Positions 35,255-44,564 are shown, numbered from the stretch's first letter. The stretch: 64,000 nucleotides of DNA from CAYUIG01 sp964444685 (GCA_964444685.1 CAYUIG010000007.1:1-64000); one strand, 5' to 3'. Notes: generated by a model not told the origin, from the sequence alone. Program-made: numbers and translations.

Positions 35255-35776
35255 TCAGTAGTGGCAGACGAAGCAGTCGGTGCGCACGCGCCGCTCCTGA
35301 TGGCACTGGATGCACCAGCCCATTTGGAGACTCGGCACCTGCTCGACTACTCGCATCGTTTCTACGGGACCGTGACACTCCTGGCATTCGAGTCCGGCGT
35401 TCACGTGCCGCATGTGCGGGAATCGGGCATGGTCCGGAAGGTCGTAGATCCGGACCCACGGAATCGGCACACCCTCGTTCCAGTAGCGGACGAGCTGGCG
35501 GATGCCCGCGCTGTCGCCGCGGAAGAGCGGGTTGCCGGCGGCGATGTGGCAGCCCGCGCACACCTGAACGCTGGGGATCCCGGCATCGACCGAACGGTCC
35601 GCCGAGGAATGGCAGTACATGCACGGGATCTGGTTGGTGCCGGCGTGGAGATCGTGGGGGAAGGCGATCGGCTGGCCGGATTCTTCACCGGTCTGGATCG
35701 CCGACGCGATCATACCGGTCCCGCCAAGCGCGAGTACGCCTGCGAGTCCGTAGATCGCCCACCTGGCTCTCACCAT
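35255..35776 (-). CDS. actA: alternative complex III, pentaheme cytochrome c ActA
   Basis: This is a 173-residue membrane-anchored cytochrome with an N-terminal helix (WAIYGLAGVLALGGTGMIASA) and five heme c sites: CMYCH, CAGCH, CQECH, CIQCH and CFVCH, the last two residues from the C-terminus. Five hemes is the family number. It is the first gene of the operon, and the stop lies seven bases before actB. ATG 35776 was chosen because the frame upstream lacks protein character. It forms the electron outlet together with ActE. Confidence 0.93.
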   Translation of the reverse strand: MVRARWAIYGLAGVLALGGTGMIASAIQTGEESGQPIAFPHDLHAGTNQIPCMYCHSSADRSVDAGIPSVQVCAGCHIAAGNPLFRGDSAGIRQLVRYWNEGVPIPWVRIYDLPDHARFPHMRHVNAGLECQECHGPVETMRVVEQVPSLQMGWCIQCHQERRVRTDCFVCHY

Positions 35777-35879
35777 CGTGCACCTGGAGATTCGGTCACT
35801 CACACTTCGGCCTCGCCGCGAATCGGCGGCGAAGGGCGGGTATGTTGGGGTCGCTGGGGGGACGCCGCAAGGGCGAGAT

Positions 35880-37757
35880 TCAGCGGCGGCGCGTGATCTC
35901 CACCACCACCGGACGGTGATCGGACGCAGCCGCATCCACGACGCGGGCCGCGGTTGCGTCCAGTCCCCGCAGCCACAACCAGTCGATGCGACGAACGGGC
36001 CGGATGGCCGGCGCCGTCGGCGACGATTCTGCGCCCGCGAGCTCGAACCCGTCGCGGAAGCCCGCCGCGCGCAGCGTGACGAATGCGGAGTCTCCGGGCT
36101 CCGCATTCAGGTCGCCGGCCAGCACGGCCGGATCCGTACCGATGGCCGCGACGATGGCGGCCATCTGCGCGGTCCGCTCGTCCGCTTCGAGGCCGAGATG
36201 TGTGGCGAAGAAGTCGAAGCCGCCGAGTGTATCGATGCGGACGTGCGCGAGCTGCTTCGGATCGCCATCGTCCGGCAGACGCGTGCTCGTGAATGCGGCG
36301 TGCGGCAGACGCGTGAGCACTGCATCACCCACCATGCGCCCGGCCGTCGGCGCATACAGCGCCACCATCCCCAGCCGCCGCCCGAGCCACAGCGCCAGGT
36401 CCACGCCGTACACAGCGGGCAGCCCCGCCGTCACCTCCTGCAGCGCAATCAGATCGGCACCGGTCGCTGCGAGTGCACGTGCAATCGCCTCGGGATCGTG
36501 TCGCCAGCCTTCATCGAAGCCGTAATGGACGTTGTACGTGGCGACGACGACGCCGCCCGTGCGAGGCGTCGGAGTCTCCCCTCGCGGCAGCGTCATGAGC
36601 GCGGTGCCGGCCGCGGCCGCGGCGATGGCCCCGGCGGTACCCAGCCGGCCCACCCTGCGCGCCATCGGCGCGGCCGGGCGCGGCATGAGGAGGATCGCAC
36701 CGAACACGAGCAGTGCGGCCATGCCCAGCAGCCACGGCTCCGCACCGGCGAGCACCGACAGCGTGTAGCCGTGGAAGGCGGTCATCGACAGCAGCGCGTG
36801 CAGCACGAAGAAGAGGCCGAGCGTGGTTGCCGTGGTCCAGCCGCGCCGCCGTCCGCCAGCCGGCACGAGCGCGCGGCCCAGCAGCAGCAGCGCCGCGCCG
36901 TGGCCGGCAGCGATGAGCGCGATGACCGCCCACCCTGGAAGCGAGAGCGGATGGGGCCCGATCGTGGCCAGCGCCATGACCGCAACCAGCAGCGACACCC
37001 CGCCGCGGCCACGCGGGATCGGTCCGCGCGCGATGATCGCAAGCACGGCCGCCGCGCCGACCGCCGCGAGACCGATCGACAGAACCTCGAACGATGCGCC
37101 GCTCCACCTTGCCGCCACGGAAGGGCGGGCGAGAACCGCGGTCTCCATGAAGAGCAGGCCGCCGAGGGCGATGGCGCCGCGCAGCCGCAAACCACCTGCA
37201 CGCCGCTCGAGCGTTTCGCCGGTCTCGTTCTCTTCGTCCACACCCGTGCGTGCCCAGCGCCAGGCGATCCACAGCGCAGCTGCCGAGAGCAGCGCCTGCG
37301 CGGGCATCCAGTCCGTGCGCAGCGTCACGTCCCACGTCCAGCCCGCGGAACGCAGGACCTGCTCGAGCAGAACGGCCGCGGCCGCACCCGCTGCTACGCT
37401 CCGCCGCTCGAGGTAGCCGACCGCCTTGCTGAGGAACAGCCCACCCGCGGCCACGACGATGGCCGCAAGCGTCAGGCGGACCAGCGGGTCGCCGAAGGCG
37501 AGGGGGATCCGGAAGATGGCCGCGGCCGCGGCGGCGCCCAGCAGGACCGTGCGGCGCTCCAGCCAGAGCGAGAACGGAAGTGCGGGTGCGAGGAGCGCGG
37601 CGAGGGGCAGGGCGAGGCCGACGAGCCGGGTCGCCCGGAACTGGGGGAAGACCGCGTCGTATACCAGCGGGAACGAGGCCGACAGGAGAACGGCCAATCC
37701 CTGCAGCAGAAAGAGCAGGGTGAGTGCGGCCAGCGCGAAAGAGAGGCGCGCCCGCAT
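35880..37757 (-). CDS. membrane protein with C-terminal endonuclease/exonuclease/phosphatase domain
   Basis: The 625-residue protein has about twelve hydrophobic helices in residues 1-390. They are followed by a periplasmic or cytoplasmic EEP domain (about 400-622) with every hallmark: VVATYNVHYGFD, LIALQEVTAG, FFATHLGLE, VLAGDLNAEPGDS and the final AASDHRPVVVEI. The family includes DNases, phosphodiesterases and sphingomyelinases acting on phosphate esters with Mg2+. The target is unknown. Fusion to a long membrane domain suggests lipid or cell-envelope phosphodiesters. It ends about 100 bases from actA on the same strand but is upstream of it, possibly with its own promoter. Confidence 0.82.
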   Translation of the reverse strand: MRARLSFALAALTLLFLLQGLAVLLSASFPLVYDAVFPQFRATRLVGLALPLAALLAPALPFSLWLERRTVLLGAAAAAAIFRIPLAFGDPLVRLTLAAIVVAAGGLFLSKAVGYLERRSVAAGAAAAVLLEQVLRSAGWTWDVTLRTDWMPAQALLSAAALWIAWRWARTGVDEENETGETLERRAGGLRLRGAIALGGLLFMETAVLARPSVAARWSGASFEVLSIGLAAVGAAAVLAIIARGPIPRGRGGVSLLVAVMALATIGPHPLSLPGWAVIALIAAGHGAALLLLGRALVPAGGRRRGWTTATTLGLFFVLHALLSMTAFHGYTLSVLAGAEPWLLGMAALLVFGAILLMPRPAAPMARRVGRLGTAGAIAAAAAGTALMTLPRGETPTPRTGGVVVATYNVHYGFDEGWRHDPEAIARALAATGADLIALQEVTAGLPAVYGVDLALWLGRRLGMVALYAPTAGRMVGDAVLTRLPHAAFTSTRLPDDGDPKQLAHVRIDTLGGFDFFATHLGLEADERTAQMAAIVAAIGTDPAVLAGDLNAEPGDSAFVTLRAAGFRDGFELAGAESSPTAPAIRPVRRIDWLWLRGLDATAARVVDAAASDHRPVVVEITRRR

Positions 37758-37903
37758 TCTATCCGCGCGGGCGGGTGCGGACCCGGTGCGCGCCCCGTAC
37801 GTTTCCCGACCTCATCCTCACCGGGCCCATGGATTGCATGAATCGACCGCCTGTGGATTTCGTTCGCCCGACCGAAGAAAGAACCCCTTGCAGGAGCGGG
37901 ACC

Positions 37904-38551
37904 ATGCGCCGGATCTGCTTCGTGGCCGCCCTGGGCGCGGCCGCGGGCTGCGCTGCCCTCGGTTCTACGGACCGGGCGCCCCAGCCCGAGGCGCAGCTCG
38001 AAGCCGGCCTTGCCGCACTCGAGCTCGGTGAATACGACCGCGCGCGCCGCCACCTCAGCTGGGTCTACACGACACACTGGGCCGAGCCCGCGGGACAGCA
38101 GGCGCTGCTCGCGCTGATCGCAGCGGACCTCGACCCCCGCAATCCCGACCGCCGGCTGGGCGACGCCGCCGATCTCGCCGCGCGGCTGATCGTCAACCCC
38201 GATGCGCCCGAATGGGCCGAACCGCTCGCCGAATCGTTGTACCTGCTCGCGCTCCAGATGGGCGCGCACGATCCGCCTCCGGATTCGCTGGCGGCCGATT
38301 CACTCGCGGCTGATTCGGCACCACCGATGCCCCTTGTCGGCGACACGGCGTCATCGGCCGCACGCGCGATGCTGCTGCCCACGCTCGATGCGCCGTCGTT
38401 CCCGCAGCAGCTCGCGGCGGTGCGGACGGAGCGGGACAGCCTTGCCGCGCGCATCGGCCAGCTCCAGGAAGCGCTGGCGCAGCGCGACCGCGCGATCCGC
38501 GAGAAGGACGCGGAACTCGAGCGGATCCGCAAGATCATCAAGGGTGGTTGA
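37904..38551 (+). CDS. lipoprotein with TPR-like and coiled-coil regions
   Basis: This is a 215-residue lipoprotein (MRRICFVAALGAAAGCA, lipobox at about Cys16). The mature part begins with a TPR-like helix pair (EAQLEAGLAALELGEYDRARRHLSWVY), has a serine/alanine/aspartate-rich middle (LAADSLAADSAPP), and ends in a coiled coil (VRTERDSLAARIGQLQEALAQRDRA...). The ATG follows AGGAG at seven bases. It lies 15 bases before the histidine kinase, so the two are probably cotranscribed, and the lipoprotein may feed an envelope signal to the kinase. No named family is recognised. Confidence 0.7.
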   Translation: MRRICFVAALGAAAGCAALGSTDRAPQPEAQLEAGLAALELGEYDRARRHLSWVYTTHWAEPAGQQALLALIAADLDPRNPDRRLGDAADLAARLIVNPDAPEWAEPLAESLYLLALQMGAHDPPPDSLAADSLAADSAPPMPLVGDTASSAARAMLLPTLDAPSFPQQLAAVRTERDSLAARIGQLQEALAQRDRAIREKDAELERIRKIIKGG

Positions 38552-38566
38552 GCGGACCGGGACGCG

Positions 38567-40063
38567 ATGACGCTGCGACGCCGTCTCATCCTGACCATTG
38601 CAGCCATCGCCCTGCTGCTGGTCGTGCCTGCAGTGGTGGCGGTCGTGCAGCTGCGCAACGTGGCGGACATCGCACGCTCGCAGCGCATGACGCACGGCCA
38701 GGCCATTCAGGCGACGGGCCTCTTCCAGGTGCGCGTCGCCGAACTGGATCGCCTCGTACGCAGCTACACGATCGACCCCGACCCGGGACTGCGCGCGGAG
38801 ACCGAGGCGGCGCTGCGCAACGCGGAAACGCAGATCGCGCGTATCGAAGAAGCCGGACATCCCGCGGTGGCCGCACGTGCGCAGCAGCGGCTCGACACCA
38901 TCACGCAGGTGTGGCGGACCGTCGAAGCGATGATCGCGGCCGGCGACCAGCAGGCGGCGTTCGTGCGCCTCGAACCGCTGCTCGGCGTGTTCGGCGGCAC
39001 GCAGGCCACGCTCGAAGCACTCGCAGCCGCCATCGATACCACCGCGAGTATGCAGGTGCGCGAAGCGCAGGCCATCGCGGCCGCCGCGGCGACGACGACA
39101 CTCATCGCACTGCTCGTCTGTCTCGTTGCGGCCGTCGTGCTCGGCTACTGGGCCACGCGCGCCGTCACCTCACCCATTCTCAAACTGCGCCGCGCCATGG
39201 CCCTCGTGGCTGACGGCGAGTTCCGCGTCCCCGAAGGACTCCCGTACGACCGGCGCGATGAGATAGGATCGGTCTCCCGTTCCTTCCGCTCCATGACGCA
39301 CCGCCTCGCCGACCTCGACAAGCTGAAGGCGGAGTTCATGAGCATCTCGACGCACGAGCTGAAGACGCCGATCAACGTGATCAGCGGATACGCCGAACTG
39401 CTCCAGGAAGGGATGTACGGCCAGATCTCGGAGCGGCAGGAAGAAGCACTGGTGTCGATCCGCGAACAGGCGCGCGTGCTCACGCAGCTGGTGAATCAGC
39501 TGCTCGACATCAGCCGGCTCGAGGCGGGTGGCATGCGCCTCGAGATCCACACCGTCGTCGTCTCGGACCTGATCGACCGTGTGCGGCGCGCGTTCGAGGC
39601 GCTCGCGCAGAAGAAGCAGATCGAGTTCTCGGTCGAGGTCGATCCTTCGCTGCCGCCCACGATCGCCGCCGACGGCGACCGGCTGCGCGACCAGGTGCTC
39701 GGCAACCTGCTGTCCAATGCATTCAAGTTCACGCCGTCGGGCGGGCGCATCGATGTGCGCGCGTGGATGGACGAGGACGGCGTGCAGATCGAAGTGGCCG
39801 ATACCGGCCCGGGCATTCCCGCCGATCAGCTGCCGTTCGTGTTCGACAAGTACTACCAGGTCGGCGGACAGGCCCGCAGCAAGGGATCCGGCCTCGGCCT
39901 CGCCATCGCGCACGAAGTCATCGAAGCACACGGCGGCACGATCACCGTCGAGAGCGTGCCCGGCCGCGGCACCACGTTCCGCATCACACTCCCGGCGGAG
40001 CCTTCGCTGCCCCCATCGCTTCCGCGTCCGTTCGACCAGCCCGCGACCGTCGACCAGACCTGA
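38567..40063 (+). CDS. HAMP-containing sensor histidine kinase
   Basis: This is a 498-residue inner-membrane kinase: a first helix (8-27), a periplasmic helical sensor (about 28-170), a second helix (about 172-193), HAMP (195-250), and a HisKA domain with the phosphoacceptor in FMSISTHELKTPINVI (about His263). The HATPase domain shows NLLSNAFKFTPSGG, ADTGPGIPADQLP and GSGLGLAIAHEVIEAHGG. The sensor resembles four-helix-bundle (CHASE3/TarH-like) modules. No response regulator lies next to it, so its partner is elsewhere. The stop abuts the GTG of the following flavoprotein. Confidence 0.9.
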   Translation: MTLRRRLILTIAAIALLLVVPAVVAVVQLRNVADIARSQRMTHGQAIQATGLFQVRVAELDRLVRSYTIDPDPGLRAETEAALRNAETQIARIEEAGHPAVAARAQQRLDTITQVWRTVEAMIAAGDQQAAFVRLEPLLGVFGGTQATLEALAAAIDTTASMQVREAQAIAAAAATTTLIALLVCLVAAVVLGYWATRAVTSPILKLRRAMALVADGEFRVPEGLPYDRRDEIGSVSRSFRSMTHRLADLDKLKAEFMSISTHELKTPINVISGYAELLQEGMYGQISERQEEALVSIREQARVLTQLVNQLLDISRLEAGGMRLEIHTVVVSDLIDRVRRAFEALAQKKQIEFSVEVDPSLPPTIAADGDRLRDQVLGNLLSNAFKFTPSGGRIDVRAWMDEDGVQIEVADTGPGIPADQLPFVFDKYYQVGGQARSKGSGLGLAIAHEVIEAHGGTITVESVPGRGTTFRITLPAEPSLPPSLPRPFDQPATVDQT

Positions 40064-40972
40064 GTGGAACCCGCGCCGCTGGATGTGGCCATCGCCGGCG
40101 GCGGCATGGCAGGGCTCGCGGCAGCACTCTGGCTCGCGCGCTACAACCGGCGCGTGCGCGTCTACGATGCGGGACCCGCGCGCAACGAATCCGCATGGGC
40201 CGTGCACGGCTACCCCGGCCTGCGCGATCCCGCACCCGCCGAACTGCTCGGTACGCTGCGCACCCAGGCACTCGAGGCCGGCGCCGAACTCGTCGAGGCC
40301 GAGGTGGTGCACGCCTCCGGTGAACTGGATTCCTTCACACTCACCACCGGCGACGGCGCCACCGCACGCGCGCGCCGTCTCGTCCTCGCCTACGGCATCC
40401 GCGACTACCTGCCCGACGTGCCCGGCCTGCGCGAGCACTACGGCCTGTCCGTCTTCCACTGTCCCGACTGCGATGGTCCATCCGCTACGGGACTGCGCAT
40501 CGGTGTGATCGGCGCCGATCGCCACGCGGCACGGCTCGCGCTCTACCTGCTCACATGGACCGATCGCATCACCCTGCTGACGCGCGGCCGGCCCCTGCGC
40601 CTGCCGCGCAACGGCCGCGAAGTACTCGAGCGGCACGGCATCGACATCGTCAGCGACGAGATCACGCGCGTCGCGGGATCCGGCCCGCGACTATCCGGCC
40701 TCGTCACGCGCAGCGGAGAGGTCGAAGTCGATGCGGTGTTCTTCCATCTCGGCTCCGAGCCGCGCTGCAACCTCGCGCGCCAGCTCGGCTGCCGCACGGA
40801 CCGGCAGGGATACGCGCGTGTCGATGCAGGCCAGCAGACATCGGTGAAAGGCGTGCACGCGGCCGGCGACATCACAGGGCACCCACATCTCGCGGTCATC
40901 GCGGCGTCGGAAGGAATTCGTGCGGCGATGTCGATTCATCGCTCACTGCTGCCACAGGAGCGCAAAGTCTAG
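40064..40972 (+). CDS. thioredoxin-reductase-like FAD/NAD(P) oxidoreductase
   Basis: This is a 302-residue flavoprotein with the class-II reductase layout: the FAD-binding start LDVAIAGGGMAGLAAALWLARYN, the redox pair in FHCPDCDGPS, a central NAD(P) Rossmann segment LRIGVIGADRHAARLALYLL, and the closing VKGVHAAGDITGHPH. The CPDC pair replaces the usual CATC of thioredoxin reductase, so it may reduce another disulfide protein or act like ferredoxin/flavodoxin reductases. GTG 40064 follows immediately after the kinase stop, so the genes are translationally coupled. It is the last gene of the lipoprotein-kinase-reductase unit. Confidence 0.85.
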   Translation: MEPAPLDVAIAGGGMAGLAAALWLARYNRRVRVYDAGPARNESAWAVHGYPGLRDPAPAELLGTLRTQALEAGAELVEAEVVHASGELDSFTLTTGDGATARARRLVLAYGIRDYLPDVPGLREHYGLSVFHCPDCDGPSATGLRIGVIGADRHAARLALYLLTWTDRITLLTRGRPLRLPRNGREVLERHGIDIVSDEITRVAGSGPRLSGLVTRSGEVEVDAVFFHLGSEPRCNLARQLGCRTDRQGYARVDAGQQTSVKGVHAAGDITGHPHLAVIAASEGIRAAMSIHRSLLPQERKV

Positions 40973-41149
40973 AAATGTTGCATATTTCCCCGTTTTCGGG
41001 CCGATGCGGGGGGCATGATCCACGTACTCCACCACCGACGCTGCGCGCTCGTAACGGCCGACGCCCGGCATACTTAGCGGCTGCGGCCCGTCTCATGCAC
41101 GGCGCGGATTCGACGGCGTAGCGAACGATTCGTCGAGGATCTGGAGGGC

Positions 41150-42103
41150 ATGGAGCCGGAATCGACCGTCGCGGTAGTCGTCGTGAACTATCGCACTCGT
41201 GATCTTCTGCGCACGTGTCTCGAGTCCATCCGCACGCACGCTGCGGATACGCACGTCATCGTAGTCGACAACGCATCGGATGATGGCAGCGCGGCCATGG
41301 TCCGCGAAGAGTTCCCCGAGGTCCAACTCATCGCGAACTCCCAGAACGTGGGCTACGGCGCTGCGGCGAACCGCGCGATCGCGGCAACGCGCTCGCGTTA
41401 CGTCCTGCTGCTGAACGGCGATACCGAGTTGCAGCCGGACACCGTGTCCGCACTCGCGACCTACATGGGTGCGAACCCGCGCGCTGGACTCGCGGGCCCG
41501 CGCCTCACATATCCCGATGGCACGGCGCAGGTATCGGCGTATCCCTTCCCCGGCACCATCGGCTGGCTGCTCGAGAACGAGCCGCTGCTGCCGATCTACC
41601 GCCGCACGCCCGCGGCGCGCCGTAACAGCGTGGGCTTTCGCGCTGAAGCTGGGCCGCGCCGCGTACCATGGGTGCTCGGTGCTGCGCTCATGATCCGGAG
41701 ACAGGCGTTCGATGCCGTCGGCGGCTTCGACGGGGGCTTCTTCATGTACTTCGAGGAGGTCGACCTTGCGCGCCGGCTCGAGCGGATGGACTGGGAAATC
41801 CACTTTGCGCCCGTGACCACGGTCCGGCACGTCGGCGGCGCGAGCACATCGCAGCTTCGTTTCCCCATGCTCGTGCGCCACTTCCAGAGCACACTGCTTT
41901 ACTACCGCAGGCACTCGTCATTCCCGGGCTATCTCTTCTGGCAGTTCCTCATGCGTGTGAAGGCCGCCGCGCTGCTCGTGCGTGACGGCGCGCGCCTCAT
42001 CTTCGAGCGCGACAGCGAGCGCCGCGAGCTCCTGACCGAACAGGTCCGAGCGTGGGCGGCGCGCCTGTCGTTCAACGGGAAGGGATCCTCCCCGCTGGTC
42101 TAG
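41150..42103 (+). CDS. family 2 glycosyltransferase
   Basis: This is a 317-residue GT-A glycosyltransferase, probably cytoplasmic and peripheral to the membrane, for O-antigen or exopolysaccharide sugars. The GT2 marks are VAVVVVNYRTRDLLRTCLESI, the nucleotide aspartate VDNASDDGS, the metal-binding LLLNGDTELQPD, and the acceptor/catalytic block GFFMYFEEVDLARRLERMDW. A C-terminal hydrophobic stretch (YLFWQFLMRVKAAALLV) may hold it to the membrane. It resembles rhamnosyltransferases, but the sugar is not determined. Its TAG stop and the tadG stop share the palindrome CTAG, so the convergent genes overlap by four bases. Confidence 0.88.
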   Translation: MEPESTVAVVVVNYRTRDLLRTCLESIRTHAADTHVIVVDNASDDGSAAMVREEFPEVQLIANSQNVGYGAAANRAIAATRSRYVLLLNGDTELQPDTVSALATYMGANPRAGLAGPRLTYPDGTAQVSAYPFPGTIGWLLENEPLLPIYRRTPAARRNSVGFRAEAGPRRVPWVLGAALMIRRQAFDAVGGFDGGFFMYFEEVDLARRLERMDWEIHFAPVTTVRHVGGASTSQLRFPMLVRHFQSTLLYYRRHSSFPGYLFWQFLMRVKAAALLVRDGARLIFERDSERRELLTEQVRAWAARLSFNGKGSSPLV

Positions 42104-43317
42104 ATGGACAGGCGGACGAGCAGGTCCTGGGCGACGGCCTGGAAGACCGCCTGCAGGGCGCCCGGCGTCGACGCGACGTAGAGCTTGCCCTGCGGCTGGT
42201 TCGGATCGACCACGCCGTTCTCATTGGCGATCTGCCGCAGATAGCCAAGGTCGGGCGTGAGCAGCGGGTTGCCCGCGGACGGATTGCCCAGCGCGATCGT
42301 GTAGACATAGATGCCGGCCGAACGGATCTGGTTCGCGATCGTCAGGCCGTACTGCCGGGAAAGGGCGCGAACCTGTGCCTCGGTGTAGCTCGTCGACCCG
42401 CCCGGCGGCGTGCACACGACGACGCCGGAGCAGCCGCTCGGGTTCGCCGACGACGTCATCGGCAGGAAGTCGGGATTGTTGAAGTAGCCGTGCAGGTTGT
42501 TGCCCGTCACGAATACCGCCAGGACGCGGTCGCTATTGTTGATGTTGCCGCGGAACGCGGTCGGCCGCCCGTCCGTGAAGAAGACGACGACCTTCGACGC
42601 GGCCGCGCGCGCCGCACCGCTCTGGAGCTGGTCCAGCGCTAGCCGCAGGCCCTCCCCCGTGTTCGTGTCCCCCACCGAGTTCATGGTGTTGATCTGCTGC
42701 GTGACGGGGACGCGGAAGAAATGGTTCAGGAAGAAGTCGTGGTTGGCCCGGATCTGGAACGACACCAGGCCCATCTTGTCCAGGTTGTCATCGAAGAACT
42801 GGACGAACGAACCCGCGGCCTGCTGGAGCGGCACCCACGCGCCCTGCTGCGCGAGCGAACCGGAGCGGTCCAGCACCAGCACCAGATCCAGCGGCGGAAC
42901 GGACGCCTGCGCATTCGAGCGCACCATGACGTCGGTGCGGCCGAACACTCGCATGAACAGGGTCGGAATCGTCCGCTGCGCCGACATGGTCAGGGTCTGC
43001 TCGCCATCCGGCGAGGTGCCGAAGGCGATCGACATCGAAATCCCCTGGAACCCGGGGGCGACGCCGTTCGCCGCAGCGACTGCGTAGGCCTCCTGCTCCG
43101 CGAGCACCTGCCCCTGACGCAGCGCGCGCGCACCCGCCAGCGTGGCCGCGTCGACGGCACGTGACAGCTGGAGTCGGGCGATCATCGCACGCCCCGTGTC
43201 GATCGCGAGCCCCGTAGCGCCCAGCAGGGGCACCAGCGAAACCGCGATGAGCGCCAGCACGCCGGCCTTCTCCTCGGCCGCGAACCGGCGCAGCAGACGT
43301 CGCAGCGTACCACGCAT
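42100..43317 (-). CDS. tadG: TadG-like pilus-assembly protein with von Willebrand factor A domain
   Basis: This 405-residue protein has an N-terminal Tad-type leader helix (VLALIAVSLVPLLGATGLAIDTGRAM) and a following DAATLAGARAL block typical of TadG. After about 100 residues comes a VWA domain with the MIDAS motif DLVLVLDRSGSLAQQG, a TNTGEGLRLAL segment and VVVFFTDGRPTAFRG. Such proteins sit at the cell surface or in the periplasm with Tad pili. ATG 43317 was preferred to the GTG at 43323 because the latter belongs to the GAGGTG ribosome site. It is the last gene of a three-gene tad group on the minus strand. Confidence 0.87.
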   Translation of the reverse strand: MRGTLRRLLRRFAAEEKAGVLALIAVSLVPLLGATGLAIDTGRAMIARLQLSRAVDAATLAGARALRQGQVLAEQEAYAVAAANGVAPGFQGISMSIAFGTSPDGEQTLTMSAQRTIPTLFMRVFGRTDVMVRSNAQASVPPLDLVLVLDRSGSLAQQGAWVPLQQAAGSFVQFFDDNLDKMGLVSFQIRANHDFFLNHFFRVPVTQQINTMNSVGDTNTGEGLRLALDQLQSGAARAAASKVVVFFTDGRPTAFRGNINNSDRVLAVFVTGNNLHGYFNNPDFLPMTSSANPSGCSGVVVCTPPGGSTSYTEAQVRALSRQYGLTIANQIRSAGIYVYTIALGNPSAGNPLLTPDLGYLRQIANENGVVDPNQPQGKLYVASTPGALQAVFQAVAQDLLVRLSI

Positions 43318-43324
43318 GGTCACC

Positions 43325-43831
43325 TCAGAACACCGCTCGGTTGTACAGCGTATCGGGGAACGCCACGCCGATCAGTGTCTTGAGGGGCGTGATGGCCTGG
43401 TATCGGTAGAACACTTCCACCACGTAGTGCGACCGGTTGTCGATCAGACCCAGACTGTCGAGCGGTGCCGCCCGCTGTCCCACATTGCCGATCCTGCTAT
43501 GCCCCATGTACCCCGACGTCGCAGTCTGCATCGTCACCTGCGGTACACCCCCCGTCACCGTAACCTGGGATGCGATCACACCACCGAGCGACGACAGTCG
43601 GATGTCCGCACCGTTGCCCGTGACCACCGTGAGCACCGTGTCCAGCGGTGTGCCGCGCGCGGCGATGTTCGCACCCTCGCGGCTCAGCCCCGTGACTGCA
43701 TGCGTCGCATCGATGACGCGACCGAACTCGATCACCGCCATCGCGAGGATCAGCACGATCGGCGCGGCCACCGCAAACTCCGCCAGCGCCTGCCCTCTGC
43801 GCGCCCGCAGCCGCATCCTAGAACGGCTCAT
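43325..43831 (-). CDS. TadE-like pseudopilin
   Basis: This protein of up to 168 residues has the TadE signature near the N-terminus: RRGQALAEFAVAAPIVLILAMAVIEFGRVI, a glycine/glutamate pair before a single hydrophobic helix. The rest is a beta-rich periplasmic domain. TadE-type proteins are minor pseudopilins of tight-adherence (type IVc) pili. The start is either 43831, overlapping the previous gene by 14 bases, or ATG 43816, just after that gene's stop. It ends seven bases before the tadG start. Confidence 0.83.
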   Translation of the reverse strand: MSRSRMRLRARRGQALAEFAVAAPIVLILAMAVIEFGRVIDATHAVTGLSREGANIAARGTPLDTVLTVVTGNGADIRLSSLGGVIASQVTVTGGVPQVTMQTATSGYMGHSRIGNVGQRAAPLDSLGLIDNRSHYVVEVFYRYQAITPLKTLIGVAFPDTLYNRAVF

Positions 43832-44261
43832 TCTTCATCGTGCTCGAGGTCTGGATGCGCAGCGACCCGCGATTGCCGAGCAGCGGCATGATGAACTTGA
43901 AGTCATATTCCACGCCGACCTGCACAAGCGCGCCCGGCGCACCCCCGTTCGCCGGGTTCAGGTAAATGAGCGACGGATCGATGTCCAGGTGCGGCGCACC
44001 CCTGACGATCATCTGCTGGATCGACACAGTCCGCGACATCGGGGCGCCCGTCGAATCCGGCAGCACGTTCCCCGTCACCGCGAACCGCGCCGCCTCCTGC
44101 ACCGTGTGGCGCAGGCTGATCTTCGTCATGTACAGTCGGCCAAACTCGATGATGCCGAACAGGAGCATGAACAGCACGGGAACGAGCAGGGCGAACTCCA
44201 CGAGGCCCTGCCCGGGCCGGAGGACCCTGCCTGCCCTGCTCCGCTGATGCGCGCGCCGCAT
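43818..44261 (-). CDS. TadE-like pseudopilin
   Basis: This 147-residue protein has the same architecture as its neighbour: a basic N-terminus, RPGQGLVEFALLVPVLFMLLFGIIEFGRLY as the processing region and helix, then a soluble domain ending QTSSTMKNEPF. ATG 44261 was chosen because it gives the usual ~20-residue basic leader. The open frame upstream is not TadE-like. It is the first gene of the tad group. The rest of the Tad machinery (CpaF, TadB/C, RcpA, CpaA) is not in the window. Confidence 0.83.
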   Translation of the reverse strand: MRRAHQRSRAGRVLRPGQGLVEFALLVPVLFMLLFGIIEFGRLYMTKISLRHTVQEAARFAVTGNVLPDSTGAPMSRTVSIQQMIVRGAPHLDIDPSLIYLNPANGGAPGALVQVGVEYDFKFIMPLLGNRGSLRIQTSSTMKNEPF

Positions 44262-44463
44262 TCGTTCGCTGTTCGTTGGGACCCGATGGTGGTCTGACGG
44301 CCGATCTTTGCCGGTTTCCCGACCGTACGTGGAGGGAGCGCCCGATGCAAGGAGTGCTCCGCACCCCGACACCGGTCAGCCCAAGCCTACGTACAGGCCG
44401 CGCAATGGACTACAGGCGTTTTCCGCGCGCCGCGTGGCGCCCCCGCTGTGGCTTCGAGTCTAC

Positions 44464-44493
44464 AATGTAGCGGGACCGCACCGCCCTTTTGAA
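44464..44493 (-). promoter_or_regulatory. possible sigma70-type promoter for the tad group
   Basis: On the minus strand TTCAAA and TACATT are 18 bases apart, about 200 bases before the first tadE start. The rest of the 300-base region between the tad group and the Ku genes (44262-44564) shows no gene. Confidence 0.3.
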
Positions 44494-44564
44494 CGCGTTG
44501 GGACGCGGCCTTGTGGCAGTCCGCCCCACCGCGACCGCGGCGGGCGGATAACTGGTACGGCGGC

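Noticed and set aside
31459..35919. Open reading frame of about 1480 codons on the plus strand, antisense to actC, actB and actA
   Set aside because: It runs across three real genes with complete family motifs and has no domain of its own. Long antisense frames are expected in high-GC coding DNA.
40973..41149. Terminator after the thioredoxin-reductase-like gene
   Set aside because: CCCCG and CGGGG segments can pair only weakly with mismatches and there is no T-tract, so it was not called.
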